Below, in pieces: positions 26,033-34,993 of a stretch of 39,489 nt of DNA. This DNA comes from an uncultured Alphaproteobacteria bacterium (lineage in GTDB: Bacteria > Pseudomonadota > Alphaproteobacteria > HIMB59). The notes beneath the pieces are model-generated. The model was not told the DNA's origin. It did not search any database and worked only from the letters and a program-made list of their open reading frames with translations. Numbering within the stretch: the first letter of the stretch is position 1; every line of letters begins with the position of its first letter. The position numbers and the translations under genes are program-made. The stretch is from contig CACKOX010000011.1 in the NCBI GenBank assembly GCA_902601865.1, positions 1-39,489 of the forward strand, in the 5' to 3' direction.

Positions 26033-26459
26033 AATTTCATCTAGTCCAGTATTAAGTGTCGTTAGTAAAATTCTTTTTGCTCCGATTATTATATTTGGGC
26101 TTTACGTGCAATTCCATGGCGACTATGGACCAGGAGGAGGATTTCAGGCAGGAGTAATAGTGGCGGCTGCTTTTATTTTATATTCAATGATATTTGGGCT
26201 TTCAAAAGGTGAAACTTTAGTTCCGATAATGATTAATCGATATTTAATGTGTGTTGGTGTCTTGTTATACGCAGGCGTTGGAATAGTTTCAATTCTTCTT
26301 AATGGTATGTACTTAGATTATAATGTTCTGTCATCAGACCCTTCAACTGGTCAACATATAGGCATTATATTAGTTGAACTGGGAGTAGGTATCACTGTTG
26401 CAACAGTAATGATTGCCTTATATCACTCCTTCGCTTCTTTTGGGGAGATTAATGAGTAA
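26022..26459 (+). CDS. mnhB: Na+(K+)/H+ antiporter subunit B
   Basis: A 145-residue protein with four membrane helices. FGLYVQFHGDYGPGGGFQAG is the MrpB signature (HG...PGGGFQ.G), and HIGIILVELGVGITVATVM is the last-helix motif. Its last 8 bases (ATGAGTAA) overlap the mnhC start. Confidence 0.95.
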   Translation: MRDKISSSPVLSVVSKILFAPIIIFGLYVQFHGDYGPGGGFQAGVIVAAAFILYSMIFGLSKGETLVPIMINRYLMCVGVLLYAGVGIVSILLNGMYLDYNVLSSDPSTGQHIGIILVELGVGITVATVMIALYHSFASFGEINE

Positions 26460-26814
26460 TTTTATTTATTTTTGGAACCATTTCGCCTTTATATTACTGA
26501 TGGTTGGTGGTTTATTTATAATTATCACGAGTCAAAACTATTTAAAAAAGGTAGTTGGCTTAGCAATTTTTCAAACTGCAGTTTTTGTATTTTTTGTATC
26601 ACTCGCAAAAGTCTTAGACGGAACAGCTCCTATTTTAACAAAAATGGAAAATGCTTATTCAAATCCATTACCACATGTCCTAATACTGACTGCTATTGTA
26701 GTTGGTGTTGCAACTTCAGCACTAGGATTAGCGTTAGTACTACAGATCTACAGGAACTATGAAACAATCGAAGAAAAAGAAATACAGTCTTTGGAGTTAA
26801 AGTCAGATAAATAA
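26452..26814 (+). CDS. mnhC: Na+(K+)/H+ antiporter subunit C (NuoK-like)
   Basis: A NuoK-like three-helix protein of about 120 residues. Typical features are KKVVGLAIFQTAVFVFFVS in helix 2 and DPLPQALVLTAIVIG-like NPLPHVLILTAIVVGVATSA in helix 3. I choose the ATG at 26452, which overlaps the mnhB stop by 8 bases; an upstream in-frame ATG at 26413 would lengthen it into mnhB. Confidence 0.93.
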   Translation: MSNFIYFWNHFAFILLMVGGLFIIITSQNYLKKVVGLAIFQTAVFVFFVSLAKVLDGTAPILTKMENAYSNPLPHVLILTAIVVGVATSALGLALVLQIYRNYETIEEKEIQSLELKSDK

Positions 26815-28311
26815 ATGTTTGATATATTTTTAGATGATGCTGCTGCATTGGTAGTGGTTTTACCTCTATTAATTTCAGCAATAATTGCTTTCATGCCATC
26901 AAAAATATGGCCCTGGATCATCTCACTTGTCACTTTAGTTTTACATTTGGTTTTATCTTTACACCTTCTTAAAGAAATTTCTATTTCAGGTTTGATAATT
27001 TATGAGTTTGGAAACTGGGAACCACCATGGGGGATCTCTTTCAAAATAGATGGAGTCAACATCGGGCTTCAATTGTTGTTTTCAATTTTTGTTTTGATAT
27101 CTACATTTTATTCTAGGAAAATATTTTTAAGTGAAATTGACTCTAGGGACTCTGGAAAAGCTTACTCTTTGTGGTTGTTGGCAATTGGAAGTTTAAACGG
27201 GATTATCTTAACCAACGATATTTTTAATTTATTTGTCTTTTTAGAAATATCTGCCTTAGCTTCTATTTCCTTAATCGCATTGGGTGCAGGTCAAAATAGA
27301 AAAGCGTTATTAGCGGCATTTAATTATCTAATTATCGGAGCTATCGGTGCCACATTTTATGTAATTGGAGTTGGTTTTGCTTATGCAATGACAGGAACGT
27401 TGAATATGAATGATCTCGTCATTCAGCTGGCTCAATATTCTGATGGCCAGTTAGCTATCTTTGCCGGAATGTCGTTTATGCTTATTGGACTTATGGTAAA
27501 AGCTGCAATTTTTCCTGTCCATATTTGGTTACCACCTGCATATAGCTACGCTCCCTCAGCTGTTTCAACTCTTTTGGCTGCTTTAGCTACAAAAACAATT
27601 CTTTATTTTTTTGTGAGACTTTTGTACGAGGTATTCATAATATATCCAAGTTACTTAAGCTTATTTTTAGATTTTGTTTTATATCCTTTATCTTTACTCG
27701 CTATATTTATTGGAACTTTGATAGCTATATATCAAGATGATATAAAAAAACTTTTGGCATTTTCCTCAATTGCTCAAATAGGTTACATAACTCTGGCTTT
27801 TAGTCTTAAAGACCACAGTGGTATTACTTCAGGTTTTATCCATATATTTAATCATGCTTTAATTAAAGGAGGGTTGTTTATGGCTGTTGGTTACTTTGCT
27901 ATTCTTTATAAGGATAGGGTAACCCTAAGTAGTTTAAGAGGTTTTGGCTACAAATACCCAATTACTTCTTTTGCTTTACTAATTTGCGGACTATCTTTAA
28001 TTGGATTGCCTTTAACTAATGGCTTTATTTCAAAGTTGTATTTATTTCAAGCTCTTTACACAAACCAAATGTATTTTTCTATCGCTTTGGTAGCGGTAAG
28101 TTCAGCATTAGCTGTTGCATACTTCTGGAAAATAGTGGAACAGATGTGGTTTTATGAAATTAAATTTAAATCAGAAAAAGAAGATGCTTATATTTATTTA
28201 CCAATATGGATAATTACAGTCTCTATCATTTTTTTTGGAATATATTCATCACCAATAATAGAATTTTCTAACTTGTCCGCAGACTATCTAATATCAGGTT
28301 ATCAAAATTGA
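26815..28311 (+). CDS. mnhD: Antiporter subunit D-type (NuoN/NuoM-like), first copy
   Basis: A 498-residue protein with about 14 helices of the proton-conducting antiporter-like family. FLEISALASISLIALG holds the conserved membrane glutamate of helix 5, and HIWLPPAYSYAPSAVSTLLA and ALATKTILYF hold the channel region with the helix-7 lysine. DDIKKLLAFSSIAQIGY and FNHALIKGGLFM are typical. It begins on the base after mnhC. The next gene overlaps by TTGA. Confidence 0.92.
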   Translation: MFDIFLDDAAALVVVLPLLISAIIAFMPSKIWPWIISLVTLVLHLVLSLHLLKEISISGLIIYEFGNWEPPWGISFKIDGVNIGLQLLFSIFVLISTFYSRKIFLSEIDSRDSGKAYSLWLLAIGSLNGIILTNDIFNLFVFLEISALASISLIALGAGQNRKALLAAFNYLIIGAIGATFYVIGVGFAYAMTGTLNMNDLVIQLAQYSDGQLAIFAGMSFMLIGLMVKAAIFPVHIWLPPAYSYAPSAVSTLLAALATKTILYFFVRLLYEVFIIYPSYLSLFLDFVLYPLSLLAIFIGTLIAIYQDDIKKLLAFSSIAQIGYITLAFSLKDHSGITSGFIHIFNHALIKGGLFMAVGYFAILYKDRVTLSSLRGFGYKYPITSFALLICGLSLIGLPLTNGFISKLYLFQALYTNQMYFSIALVAVSSALAVAYFWKIVEQMWFYEIKFKSEKEDAYIYLPIWIITVSIIFFGIYSSPIIEFSNLSADYLISGYQN

Positions 28312-29759
28312 GTAATTCTTTTTTAATCATACTGGGTATTATTACCCCATTATTTGCAGCATTATTTTCTTATATCTGTAGATATAATAATAATTTAAGA
28401 GACTCTTTTGGTATAATAGGAGGTCTAGTAACTTTTTTAATTAGTTTAAAAATTTTTCATGGCATACAAAATAACGAAATATTTCAAATAACTTTTTTTA
28501 CACTTTTTGATGGAGTAGATTTTACTTTTAAAGTATCCGCTCTTGGATCTATTTTTAGTTTAGTAGCCTCATCTCTTTGGATACTGGCTTCTATTTATAC
28601 AATAGGCTATATGAGGGGAGCTGGTGAAAAAAATCAAACAAGATTTGTAATTTTTTATTCAATTGCAATCCATGCTGCACTGGCAATAGCTTGGTCAGGA
28701 AATCTGCTAGTCTTATTTATTTTTTATGAAATATTAACATTTTCAACTTTCCCTTTAGTTGGACATAAACAAAATGCTGAGTCACAATCTGCAGGACGAC
28801 TTTATTTATCTATTTTAGTCGGCACTTCTTTAATATTTTTCTTACCGGCTATATTTTGGATTTGGCTTGAGACAGGGACTCTGGATTTTCAAGATGGAGG
28901 AATATTAATAAATCAGTTTCCAGCAGAGTACCTTTCTCTTCTAATAGCCATGCTTGTATTTGGAATTGGTAAAGCAGCAATTATGCCAATTCATCGATGG
29001 TTACCGGCAGCAATGGTGGCTCCAACTCCAGTTTCTGCTCTACTTCATGCTGTAGCTGTTGTAAAAGCTGGTGTTTTTAGCTTTCTTGTAGTTATTGTTT
29101 ATATAGTAGGACCTGAATTCTTACTTCAAACAAAAAGCTCAGATTGGTTAGTTTGGTTAGCATGTTTTACAATTATGGCATCCAGTATCATTGCAATTAC
29201 AAAAGATGATTTAAAAGCTAGATTAGCTTATTCTACTATTAGTCAACTTTCTTATATAATTCTAGGAGCTGCTTTGGCTTCATCACTAGCGTTAAAAGGA
29301 GCTTCCTTTCATATAATTACTCATGCTCTGGGTAAGATAACCTTGTTTTTTTGTGCTGGTGCTATTTATGTAACAGCCCACATTAAAAAGGTAAGTGAAC
29401 TAAAAGGTATGGGTTTTAAATTACCATTGATATTTTTTGCTTACACTTTAGGAGCTCTGTCAATTATCGGGGTTCCTCCATTTATAGGGTCATGGAGCAA
29501 ATTTTATTTAATAATGGGTTCTATTGAGAGAGAATTTATTATTGTTGCTATAATTTTAGGCATATCCTCACTTTTGAATATTTATTATTTATTACAACCA
29601 GTTGTAATAGGATTTACTCAAATTTCTAGAAGAGAAGTAAAATTAACGAAAGCTCCTTTAACTGTTTGGCCACCAGTAATTACTGGATTGAGTTGTTTAA
29701 TATTCTTTTTTTATGCAAACTATTTCTTAAATAATGTAAGTGGAGTAATAGTGAGTTAA
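28308..29759 (+). CDS. mnhD: Antiporter subunit D-type, second copy
   Basis: A 483-residue homologue of the first D subunit, starting with TTG at 28308 (overlap TTGA). FYEILTFSTFPLVGHK contains the helix-5 glutamate; PIHRWLPAAMVAPTPVSALL and HAVAVVKAGVF contain the conserved lysine; DDLKARLAYSTISQLSY and ITHALGKITLFF follow. It resembles the MbhH/NuoM-type branch found in Mrp-like complexes that lack a full MrpA. Confidence 0.9.
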   Translation: MSNSFLIILGIITPLFAALFSYICRYNNNLRDSFGIIGGLVTFLISLKIFHGIQNNEIFQITFFTLFDGVDFTFKVSALGSIFSLVASSLWILASIYTIGYMRGAGEKNQTRFVIFYSIAIHAALAIAWSGNLLVLFIFYEILTFSTFPLVGHKQNAESQSAGRLYLSILVGTSLIFFLPAIFWIWLETGTLDFQDGGILINQFPAEYLSLLIAMLVFGIGKAAIMPIHRWLPAAMVAPTPVSALLHAVAVVKAGVFSFLVVIVYIVGPEFLLQTKSSDWLVWLACFTIMASSIIAITKDDLKARLAYSTISQLSYIILGAALASSLALKGASFHIITHALGKITLFFCAGAIYVTAHIKKVSELKGMGFKLPLIFFAYTLGALSIIGVPPFIGSWSKFYLIMGSIEREFIIVAIILGISSLLNIYYLLQPVVIGFTQISRREVKLTKAPLTVWPPVITGLSCLIFFFYANYFLNNVSGVIVS

Positions 29760-29993
29760 ATGAAGAAGAATGATTTAAAAAGTATGGGTAAAAGTTTTAC
29801 AAAGTACATACTGATTATTGGGGCTCTCTTAATTCTTTTAGATTTTACATTCCATAGACATGAGTATTTTTCATTTGCTGAGATTTATGGTTTTCCAGCT
29901 TTTTTCGGATTTATAAGTTTTGTTTTTATTGTTTTGTTAGGAAAGTGGTTAAGAAAATTCTTAATGAGAAAGGAGGACTATTATGATCAGTAA
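29760..29993 (+). CDS. Small two-helix membrane protein in the antiporter operon
   Basis: I do not recognise a named family. The 77-residue protein has two likely membrane helices (about 15-33, YILIIGALLILLDFTF; and 43-62, FPAFFGFISFVFIVLLGKWL) and basic and acidic ends (LRKFLMRKEDYYDQ). It begins on the base after the previous stop, and its last 11 bases overlap the third D-type gene, so it is almost certainly part of the complex or its assembly. A strong AAAGGAGG ribosome site for the next gene lies inside its 3' end. Confidence 0.75.
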   Translation: MKKNDLKSMGKSFTKYILIIGALLILLDFTFHRHEYFSFAEIYGFPAFFGFISFVFIVLLGKWLRKFLMRKEDYYDQ

Positions 29994-31665
29994 CATTATT
30001 CCAGGTTTAATAATGATACTTACTTCATTCTTATTACCAACAATACCACAATATTTTAGACACCCTGCAATGTTACTTTCGGTTGGTTTGTCAGCTTTAT
30101 CATTATTCAATGGTTATGGAACTTTTTTAGAGTGGGACATACTTGGATTAAATTTAATATTATATCAATCAGATAGCTTAACTTTTCCTTTTTCTATCAT
30201 TTTTCATATTGCGGCTGTTCTAGTCATTATTTTTAGCTGGCATAGTAAAAACTTAATGGAGCATATGGCGACACTTGCTTATGCCGGTTCAGCGATAGGT
30301 GCACTTCATGCTGGTGACTTCTTTAGTTTATTTATATGGTGGGAAGCCACGGCTCTAACTTCAGTTTTCATAGTATTTGCAGGAAATACTAAAGCAGCAA
30401 GAGACGCTGCCATGAGATATTTGATCATTCAAGTCTCCTCGGGCGTATTGCTTTTAATTGGAGCATGTTTGTTGTTGTATCAAACTGGAAATCACAACTT
30501 AACTGTTTTAGACCTGACTACAGATTTTGGAATTTTTATGTTTATTGCTTTTGGAATTAAAGCTGCCTTTCCCTTTTTAAATGGTTGGTTACAAGACTCA
30601 TATCCTGAATCTTCTGTTACGGGTACAGTGGCGTTATCGGCATTTACAACAAAACTAGCTATTTATGCATTAGCCAGAACGTTTCCAGGCACAGACTCAT
30701 TGATTTGGATTGGAGCTATTATGACAGCGTTCCCTGTCTTTTTTGCTGTAATTGAAAATGATTTAAGAAGGGTTTTATCTTTTAGTCTAAATAACCAATT
30801 AGGTTTTATGGTTGTTGGTATTGGTATCGGAACGGAGCTTTCACTTAATGGAACAGTGGCTCATGCATTTGTTCATATCATATATAAAGCCTTACTTTTT
30901 ATGAGCATGGGAGCTGTTTTATACAGAGCAGGAACCACAAAAGCTTCAGAATTAGGTGGTCTATATAAATACATGCCCTTTACTACAATCTTTTGCATCA
31001 TAGGTGCCATGTCTATTTCCGCCTTCCCATTGTTTAGTGGTTTTGTCGCGAAGTCTTTAATCATGTCCTCATTAGGTGGTATGGGTATGGTTTTAATTTA
31101 TTTTGTATTATTTTTTGCATCTGCAGGAGTGTTAGAGCACTCAGGAATAAAGATACCTTATTTTGCATTTTTTGCGCATGAGAGAAAATCAAAAGTGAAA
31201 GAAGCACCCATTAATATGCTTATAGCGATGGGTATTGCAGCTGTTTTATGTATTGGAATTGGTGTTTTCCCTAAATACTTATACCAGATACTTCCATACA
31301 CAGTTGAGTACCAACCATATACGATAGACCATGTTATAAGTCAGCTTCAACTTTTAGTTTTTGCTATTATTGCATTTCTATTTCTCGTTAAATTTAAACT
31401 TTATCCCTCAGAGATTAGATCTACAGTATTAAATTCTGATTGGTTTTATAGAAAAATGCTCCCTGGTATAGGAAAACCGCTATTTAAAAAAATAGGTTTG
31501 TTAACAGAATTAATTTATGAAAATTTAAGGTTTTTTTTCAGATTGATATTAAATAAATCCCAAAAATTTAGTAATTCATCGTATATAAAAGTTACAACAC
31601 CTAGTTTTGCAGCAACAATTCTCATATCAATATTATTTATAATGCTGCTTATTGTATTAATATAA
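29983..31665 (+). CDS. mnhD: Antiporter subunit D-type, third copy (long)
   Basis: A 560-residue antiporter-like subunit. WWEATALTSVFIVFAG has the helix-5 glutamate; GWLQDSYPESSVTGTVALSA and FTTKLAIYALAR have the channel lysine; NDLRRVLSFSLNNQLGFMVVG and VHIIYKALLFMSMG follow. It has a longer C-terminal region (about 460-560) with extra helices and a basic linker, somewhat like the lateral extension of NuoL/MrpA-type subunits, so it may stand in for the missing MrpA N-terminal part. It abuts the convergent chorismate mutase gene with no gap. Confidence 0.9.
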   Translation: MISNIIPGLIMILTSFLLPTIPQYFRHPAMLLSVGLSALSLFNGYGTFLEWDILGLNLILYQSDSLTFPFSIIFHIAAVLVIIFSWHSKNLMEHMATLAYAGSAIGALHAGDFFSLFIWWEATALTSVFIVFAGNTKAARDAAMRYLIIQVSSGVLLLIGACLLLYQTGNHNLTVLDLTTDFGIFMFIAFGIKAAFPFLNGWLQDSYPESSVTGTVALSAFTTKLAIYALARTFPGTDSLIWIGAIMTAFPVFFAVIENDLRRVLSFSLNNQLGFMVVGIGIGTELSLNGTVAHAFVHIIYKALLFMSMGAVLYRAGTTKASELGGLYKYMPFTTIFCIIGAMSISAFPLFSGFVAKSLIMSSLGGMGMVLIYFVLFFASAGVLEHSGIKIPYFAFFAHERKSKVKEAPINMLIAMGIAAVLCIGIGVFPKYLYQILPYTVEYQPYTIDHVISQLQLLVFAIIAFLFLVKFKLYPSEIRSTVLNSDWFYRKMLPGIGKPLFKKIGLLTELIYENLRFFFRLILNKSQKFSNSSYIKVTTPSFAATILISILFIMLLIVLI

Positions 31666-31956
31666 TTATTTTTTTATTTTAGAGGACTCAAGCTTGATAG
31701 CCTCTTGGATAAAGATTTGCCATATCCTCACTATGATTTCAGGATCAATTTTATTTCTTTTGGCCTTTAATTGAACAGATTTCAAAATATGAGTAATTCG
31801 TTCGTGGTCGATTATTTCATCTTTACTCTCTTTTAATTTAGTAACTTTATGAATTTCTTTAAATCTATCTCCAATTAATTCAATAATTTTATTATCAATA
31901 TTATCAATATCTTTCCTTACTTTTTTAAGATCATCCATATTATTTTTTTTAGTCAT
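31666..31956 (-). CDS. aroQ: Chorismate mutase, AroQ class
   Basis: A 96-residue all-helical monofunctional chorismate mutase producing prephenate for Phe/Tyr synthesis. The AroQ residues are in place: Arg14 (KKVRKDIDNIDNKIIEL), Arg31 (GDRFKEIHKV), Lys42, Arg53 (DHERITHIL) and Gln84 (IFIQEAIKLES), with the same 17-residue spacing between the first two arginines as in the E. coli enzyme. It is divergent from the LOG-family gene with 29 bases between them. Confidence 0.93.
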   Translation of the reverse strand: MTKKNNMDDLKKVRKDIDNIDNKIIELIGDRFKEIHKVTKLKESKDEIIDHERITHILKSVQLKAKRNKIDPEIIVRIWQIFIQEAIKLESSKIKK

Positions 31957-31985
31957 TTTTGATTATTACTGTAAATTAAATTTAT

Positions 31986-32537
31986 ATGAATTTTAAAAAT
32001 ACTAAACATAAAGTTGCCGTATTCTGTGGTTCAATGTATGGATCAAATAAAAAATTTAAAGAATTAGCTGTTACAGTAACTAAATACTTGGCCCAAAATA
32101 ATTATGATATTGTTTATGGAGGCGGGGATAATGGATTGATGGGCGTTGTAGCTAATACAGCACTAAAATATAATTCTCATGTAACTGGTATTATCCCATC
32201 TTTCCTTGATAAACGTGAAAAAATCCATTCTAAAATTAATAAAATTTATGTGACTAAAACAATGGAACAAAGAAAAAAAAAGTTTCTACAAATATCAGAT
32301 AGCTTCGTAGCCTTACCTGGAGGAGGAGGTACAATTGAGGAAATAAGCTTAATTGTAAGTGCTCTTCAGTTAGGAGTGATCAAGAACAAAAAATGTTTAA
32401 TATTTAATTATGAAAATTATTGGAATGACATAATCAATCAATATAAAAAAGTTGTGAATGCTAAGTTTGCATACAAAAATTTTAAAGATTTATTTTTAGT
32501 GTGTAATAACCTTACTGAATTTAAAGATATCTTTTAA
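31986..32537 (+). CDS. LOG-family protein (cytokinin riboside 5'-monophosphate phosphoribohydrolase type)
   Basis: A 183-residue Rossmann-like protein with the LOG signatures GGGDNGLMGVVANTAL and LPGGGGTIEEISLI (PGGxGTxxE motif). Members split nucleoside 5'-monophosphates to base and ribose 5-phosphate; in bacteria they are often annotated only as TIGR00730 proteins and probably act in nucleotide clean-up. Its stop shares TTAA with the convergent amidotransferase gene. Confidence 0.9.
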   Translation: MNFKNTKHKVAVFCGSMYGSNKKFKELAVTVTKYLAQNNYDIVYGGGDNGLMGVVANTALKYNSHVTGIIPSFLDKREKIHSKINKIYVTKTMEQRKKKFLQISDSFVALPGGGGTIEEISLIVSALQLGVIKNKKCLIFNYENYWNDIINQYKKVVNAKFAYKNFKDLFLVCNNLTEFKDIF

Positions 32538-33319
32538 TTATGTTTTAAATAATTTAACCAATTTCTCAACTCTCTATTCCGGATATTATCGCTTAATAAA
32601 GATTGACTATAGCTATTAACATTCGGTTTTTTGTAATCCTCAATTAGATTAGTAATTTGATTTTTAGTGAATATTTTTTCTTTGAGTAAAATACTCTTTC
32701 TTGCATTAAGAATTTTGCCAGTATATTTAAAATTAAATTCAGGATGATATTGGGTACCCCAAAAATTTTTAGTCACAAGAGACTGTATCGAAAAATGATT
32801 ATCAGAGAGAATTTTTGAATTGTTTGGTTTTTGAGAAATATGGTCTACATGTGAGGCAAAAGCATCAAACACTAATGGTTTTTTAGTATACATTGGGTGC
32901 ACCTTACCAAACTTGTTAATGCTGATATTATAGGCTATTCCTATTTCCCTTCCTTTAGGATTTTTTTTAACAACCCCACCATTTGTAACTGTATAAAGTT
33001 GCATTCCCCAACAACTTCCAAACATATTTATTTTTAATTCTGACATTTTTTTCATTAAAGAAATTTGATTTTTAATTTCTCGAGTATTGTCATAAATATT
33101 AAGACTAGAACCGGTCCAGACAACCCCTCTAAATGACTTTATGAAGTTTTCTTCGTATATCTTATTTAAGTTCATTGAAGGATAAATAAATGTAGTTTTT
33201 ATATTTGGATTTATGCTTTTTAACTGATCTCTATAAAATTCACAGATTGGTTGTAATTTATATTTTGCAAGCTTACTCCATCCGTTTTTATCGTACCCAT
33301 TAACTATTAGTAAATTCAT
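32534..33319 (-). CDS. Class I glutamine amidotransferase-like protein
   Basis: A 261-residue single-domain protein of the GATase1 family. The catalytic triad is visible: Cys103 in FGSCWGMQ (nucleophile elbow), and His192 and Glu194 in TQYHPEF. No synthetase domain is attached or nearby, so it is one of the stand-alone GMP-synthase-like amidotransferases or hydrolases of unclear substrate. It has 28 bases to the divergent EamA gene. Confidence 0.87.
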   Translation of the reverse strand: MNLLIVNGYDKNGWSKLAKYKLQPICEFYRDQLKSINPNIKTTFIYPSMNLNKIYEENFIKSFRGVVWTGSSLNIYDNTREIKNQISLMKKMSELKINMFGSCWGMQLYTVTNGGVVKKNPKGREIGIAYNISINKFGKVHPMYTKKPLVFDAFASHVDHISQKPNNSKILSDNHFSIQSLVTKNFWGTQYHPEFNFKYTGKILNARKSILLKEKIFTKNQITNLIEDYKKPNVNSYSQSLLSDNIRNRELRNWLNYLKHN

Positions 33320-33347
33320 TCATATTTAATATATTTAGATTATCTAG

Positions 33348-34220
33348 ATGTCAGCATTTATCTACAAATCAATTTCTGTTCTTTTTTTTGTTTTAATGAG
33401 TGTGTGTATAAAAGCTACTGGAGATAATTTACCACTGTTTGAAGTAGTTTTTTTTAGAAGTTTTTTTGCTCTTATTCCACTGTTTTTAGTTATCTTTTAT
33501 TTTAATTTAAAAATCACTTCTATAAATAACTACAAACTTCACTTTTTTAGAGGCTTAGTAGGCATTGCTGCCATGTCATTATTCTTTATATCCTTAAGGT
33601 ATGTTCCGTTAATTGAGATGCAAACTATTAGTTACTCCTCAGTTTTTTTTATATCGATATTATCAATTTTTTTCTTAGGAGAAAAAATTGGTTATAGAAG
33701 AGTAATTGCAATTATTGTGGGTTTTATTGGTGTCGTAATTATTTTAAAACCAGGTGTTAATTTATTTAATAATTATTCTGTTTTACCTCTTTTAGCTAGC
33801 ATTTTTCTATCAATGGCTGTCATAATTTTAAAAAAAATACTATTAACCAATAATAATATATTGAGTGTTTGGACTTTTACACTTTTTGCCACTTTATTCA
33901 GTTTATTCTTTTTTAATGATGATTGGATATGGCCTAATAATTTTGATTTGGTTCTTTTAATTGCATCCGGCATTTTAGGTTTTGTAGCACAGCTTTGTCT
34001 CTCTAAATCTTTTCAACTTGCAGATGCTTCCGTATTAGCACCTCTAGATTTTACATCTGTAATATGGGCTTTTTTAATTGGATATATTATTTTTGGAGAA
34101 TTTCTTTCAAGAGAAGTTTTATTAGGGGGGCCATTAATATTATTATCTGTAGGATATATTTTTTATCGTGAGACAGTTCTTCGTAAAAAAATAGTTTTAG
34201 GCAGTAACAAACAATTCTAA
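33348..34220 (+). CDS. EamA/DMT-superfamily inner-membrane transporter
   Basis: A 290-residue protein with ten membrane helices arranged as two EamA repeats. FRSFFALIPLFLVIFYF follows the first helix; a typical SVFFISILSIFFLGEKIGYRR motif closes repeat 1 (positions about 101-121, key residues E-K before G-Y-R-R) and GYIIFGEFLSREVLLGG closes repeat 2. The family exports metabolites; the substrate is not predictable. Confidence 0.88.
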   Translation: MSAFIYKSISVLFFVLMSVCIKATGDNLPLFEVVFFRSFFALIPLFLVIFYFNLKITSINNYKLHFFRGLVGIAAMSLFFISLRYVPLIEMQTISYSSVFFISILSIFFLGEKIGYRRVIAIIVGFIGVVIILKPGVNLFNNYSVLPLLASIFLSMAVIILKKILLTNNNILSVWTFTLFATLFSLFFFNDDWIWPNNFDLVLLIASGILGFVAQLCLSKSFQLADASVLAPLDFTSVIWAFLIGYIIFGEFLSREVLLGGPLILLSVGYIFYRETVLRKKIVLGSNKQF

Positions 34221-34263
34221 TTAAAGTTTAGACAGAGTATTTTTTTTTTGATAATTAAAACAT

Positions 34264-34704
34264 ATGGATTATTTACATACAATGGTTCGTGTCAGTGACA
34301 TTGATCAGTCAATTGATTTTTATTGTAATAAATTGGGCTTGGTAGAATTTTCTAGAAAAGAAAGTGAGAAGGGACGTTTTACTTTAATTTTTCTTTGTGC
34401 TCCCGGCGATAAAAATACAGCAGAAAGTGAAAAAAAACCCCTTTTAGAATTAACATATAATTGGGATAAGGAAGAGTATCAAGGTGGTCGAAACTTTGGA
34501 CATCTTGCTTTTAGAGTAGATAATATTTATCAAGTTTGTGAAAATCTTATGAAAAATAATGTAGTGATAAACAGACCTCCAAGGGATGGTTATATGGCGT
34601 TTATTAAATCACCAGATGGTATTTCCATTGAGTTACTTCAAAAAGGTGAGAGTCTTGAAATCAAAGAACCTTGGTCAAGTATGGAAAATAATGGTTCTTG
34701 GTGA
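34264..34704 (+). CDS. gloA: Lactoylglutathione lyase (glyoxalase I)
   Basis: A 146-residue VOC-fold enzyme that converts the methylglyoxal-glutathione adduct to S-lactoylglutathione. All four metal ligands are found: His5 (YLHTMVRV), Glu62 (LLELTYNW), His80 (FGHLAFRV) and Glu123 (GISIELLQ). HTMVRVSDIDQSIDFYCNKL matches GloA closely. A T-rich stretch precedes it. It converges on the zeta-inhibitor gene with a one-base gap. Confidence 0.95.
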   Translation: MDYLHTMVRVSDIDQSIDFYCNKLGLVEFSRKESEKGRFTLIFLCAPGDKNTAESEKKPLLELTYNWDKEEYQGGRNFGHLAFRVDNIYQVCENLMKNNVVINRPPRDGYMAFIKSPDGISIELLQKGESLEIKEPWSSMENNGSW

Positions 34705-34705
34705 A

Positions 34706-34987
34706 TTATATCTCAGAGAGTTTTTTTTCTATGTCTTCTCTAGTTAAACTTCCATTATTTTGAGATATCACCTCTAAAGCCTTACGAATGATATCCTCAT
34801 CCCCTGGTTCCTCAAGATCAGATAATATTATTTCTCTGAGTAATTCTGAATTATCAGATTGTCCAATATCATCAAGAATGAATTGAGCAAAAACTTTATT
34901 TCTAGAATTTCTCTTTTCAAATTCAGTTTGCTCTTTTTGGCTTTGTTCTGCTTCAAAAGCTTTTTGTCTATCTTTAAATTTATCCAT
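34706..34987 (-). CDS. ATP synthase inhibitory zeta subunit (DUF1476 family)
   Basis: A 93-residue helical protein. MDKFKDRQKAFEAEQSQKE at the N-terminus and SDLEEPGDEDIIRKAL in the middle match the DUF1476/ATPase inhibitor zeta family described in Paracoccus and other alphaproteobacteria, where it blocks ATP hydrolysis by the F1 motor. It is 6 bases downstream of mmsA on the same strand and not next to atp genes. Confidence 0.85.
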   Translation of the reverse strand: MDKFKDRQKAFEAEQSQKEQTEFEKRNSRNKVFAQFILDDIGQSDNSELLREIILSDLEEPGDEDIIRKALEVISQNNGSLTREDIEKKLSEI

Positions 34988-34993
34988 TATTTA

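Noticed and set aside
26472-26762. Alternative plus-strand frame in mnhC
   Set aside because: Fully inside mnhC, whose NuoK-like motifs are clear.
32885-32897. AGTATACATT inside the amidotransferase gene as a further GntR site
   Set aside because: Only one arm is present, in coding sequence, with no promoter nearby.
34230-34263. Run of ten T bases before gloA as a terminator
   Set aside because: No stable GC-rich stem precedes it; it is probably only an AT-rich leader.
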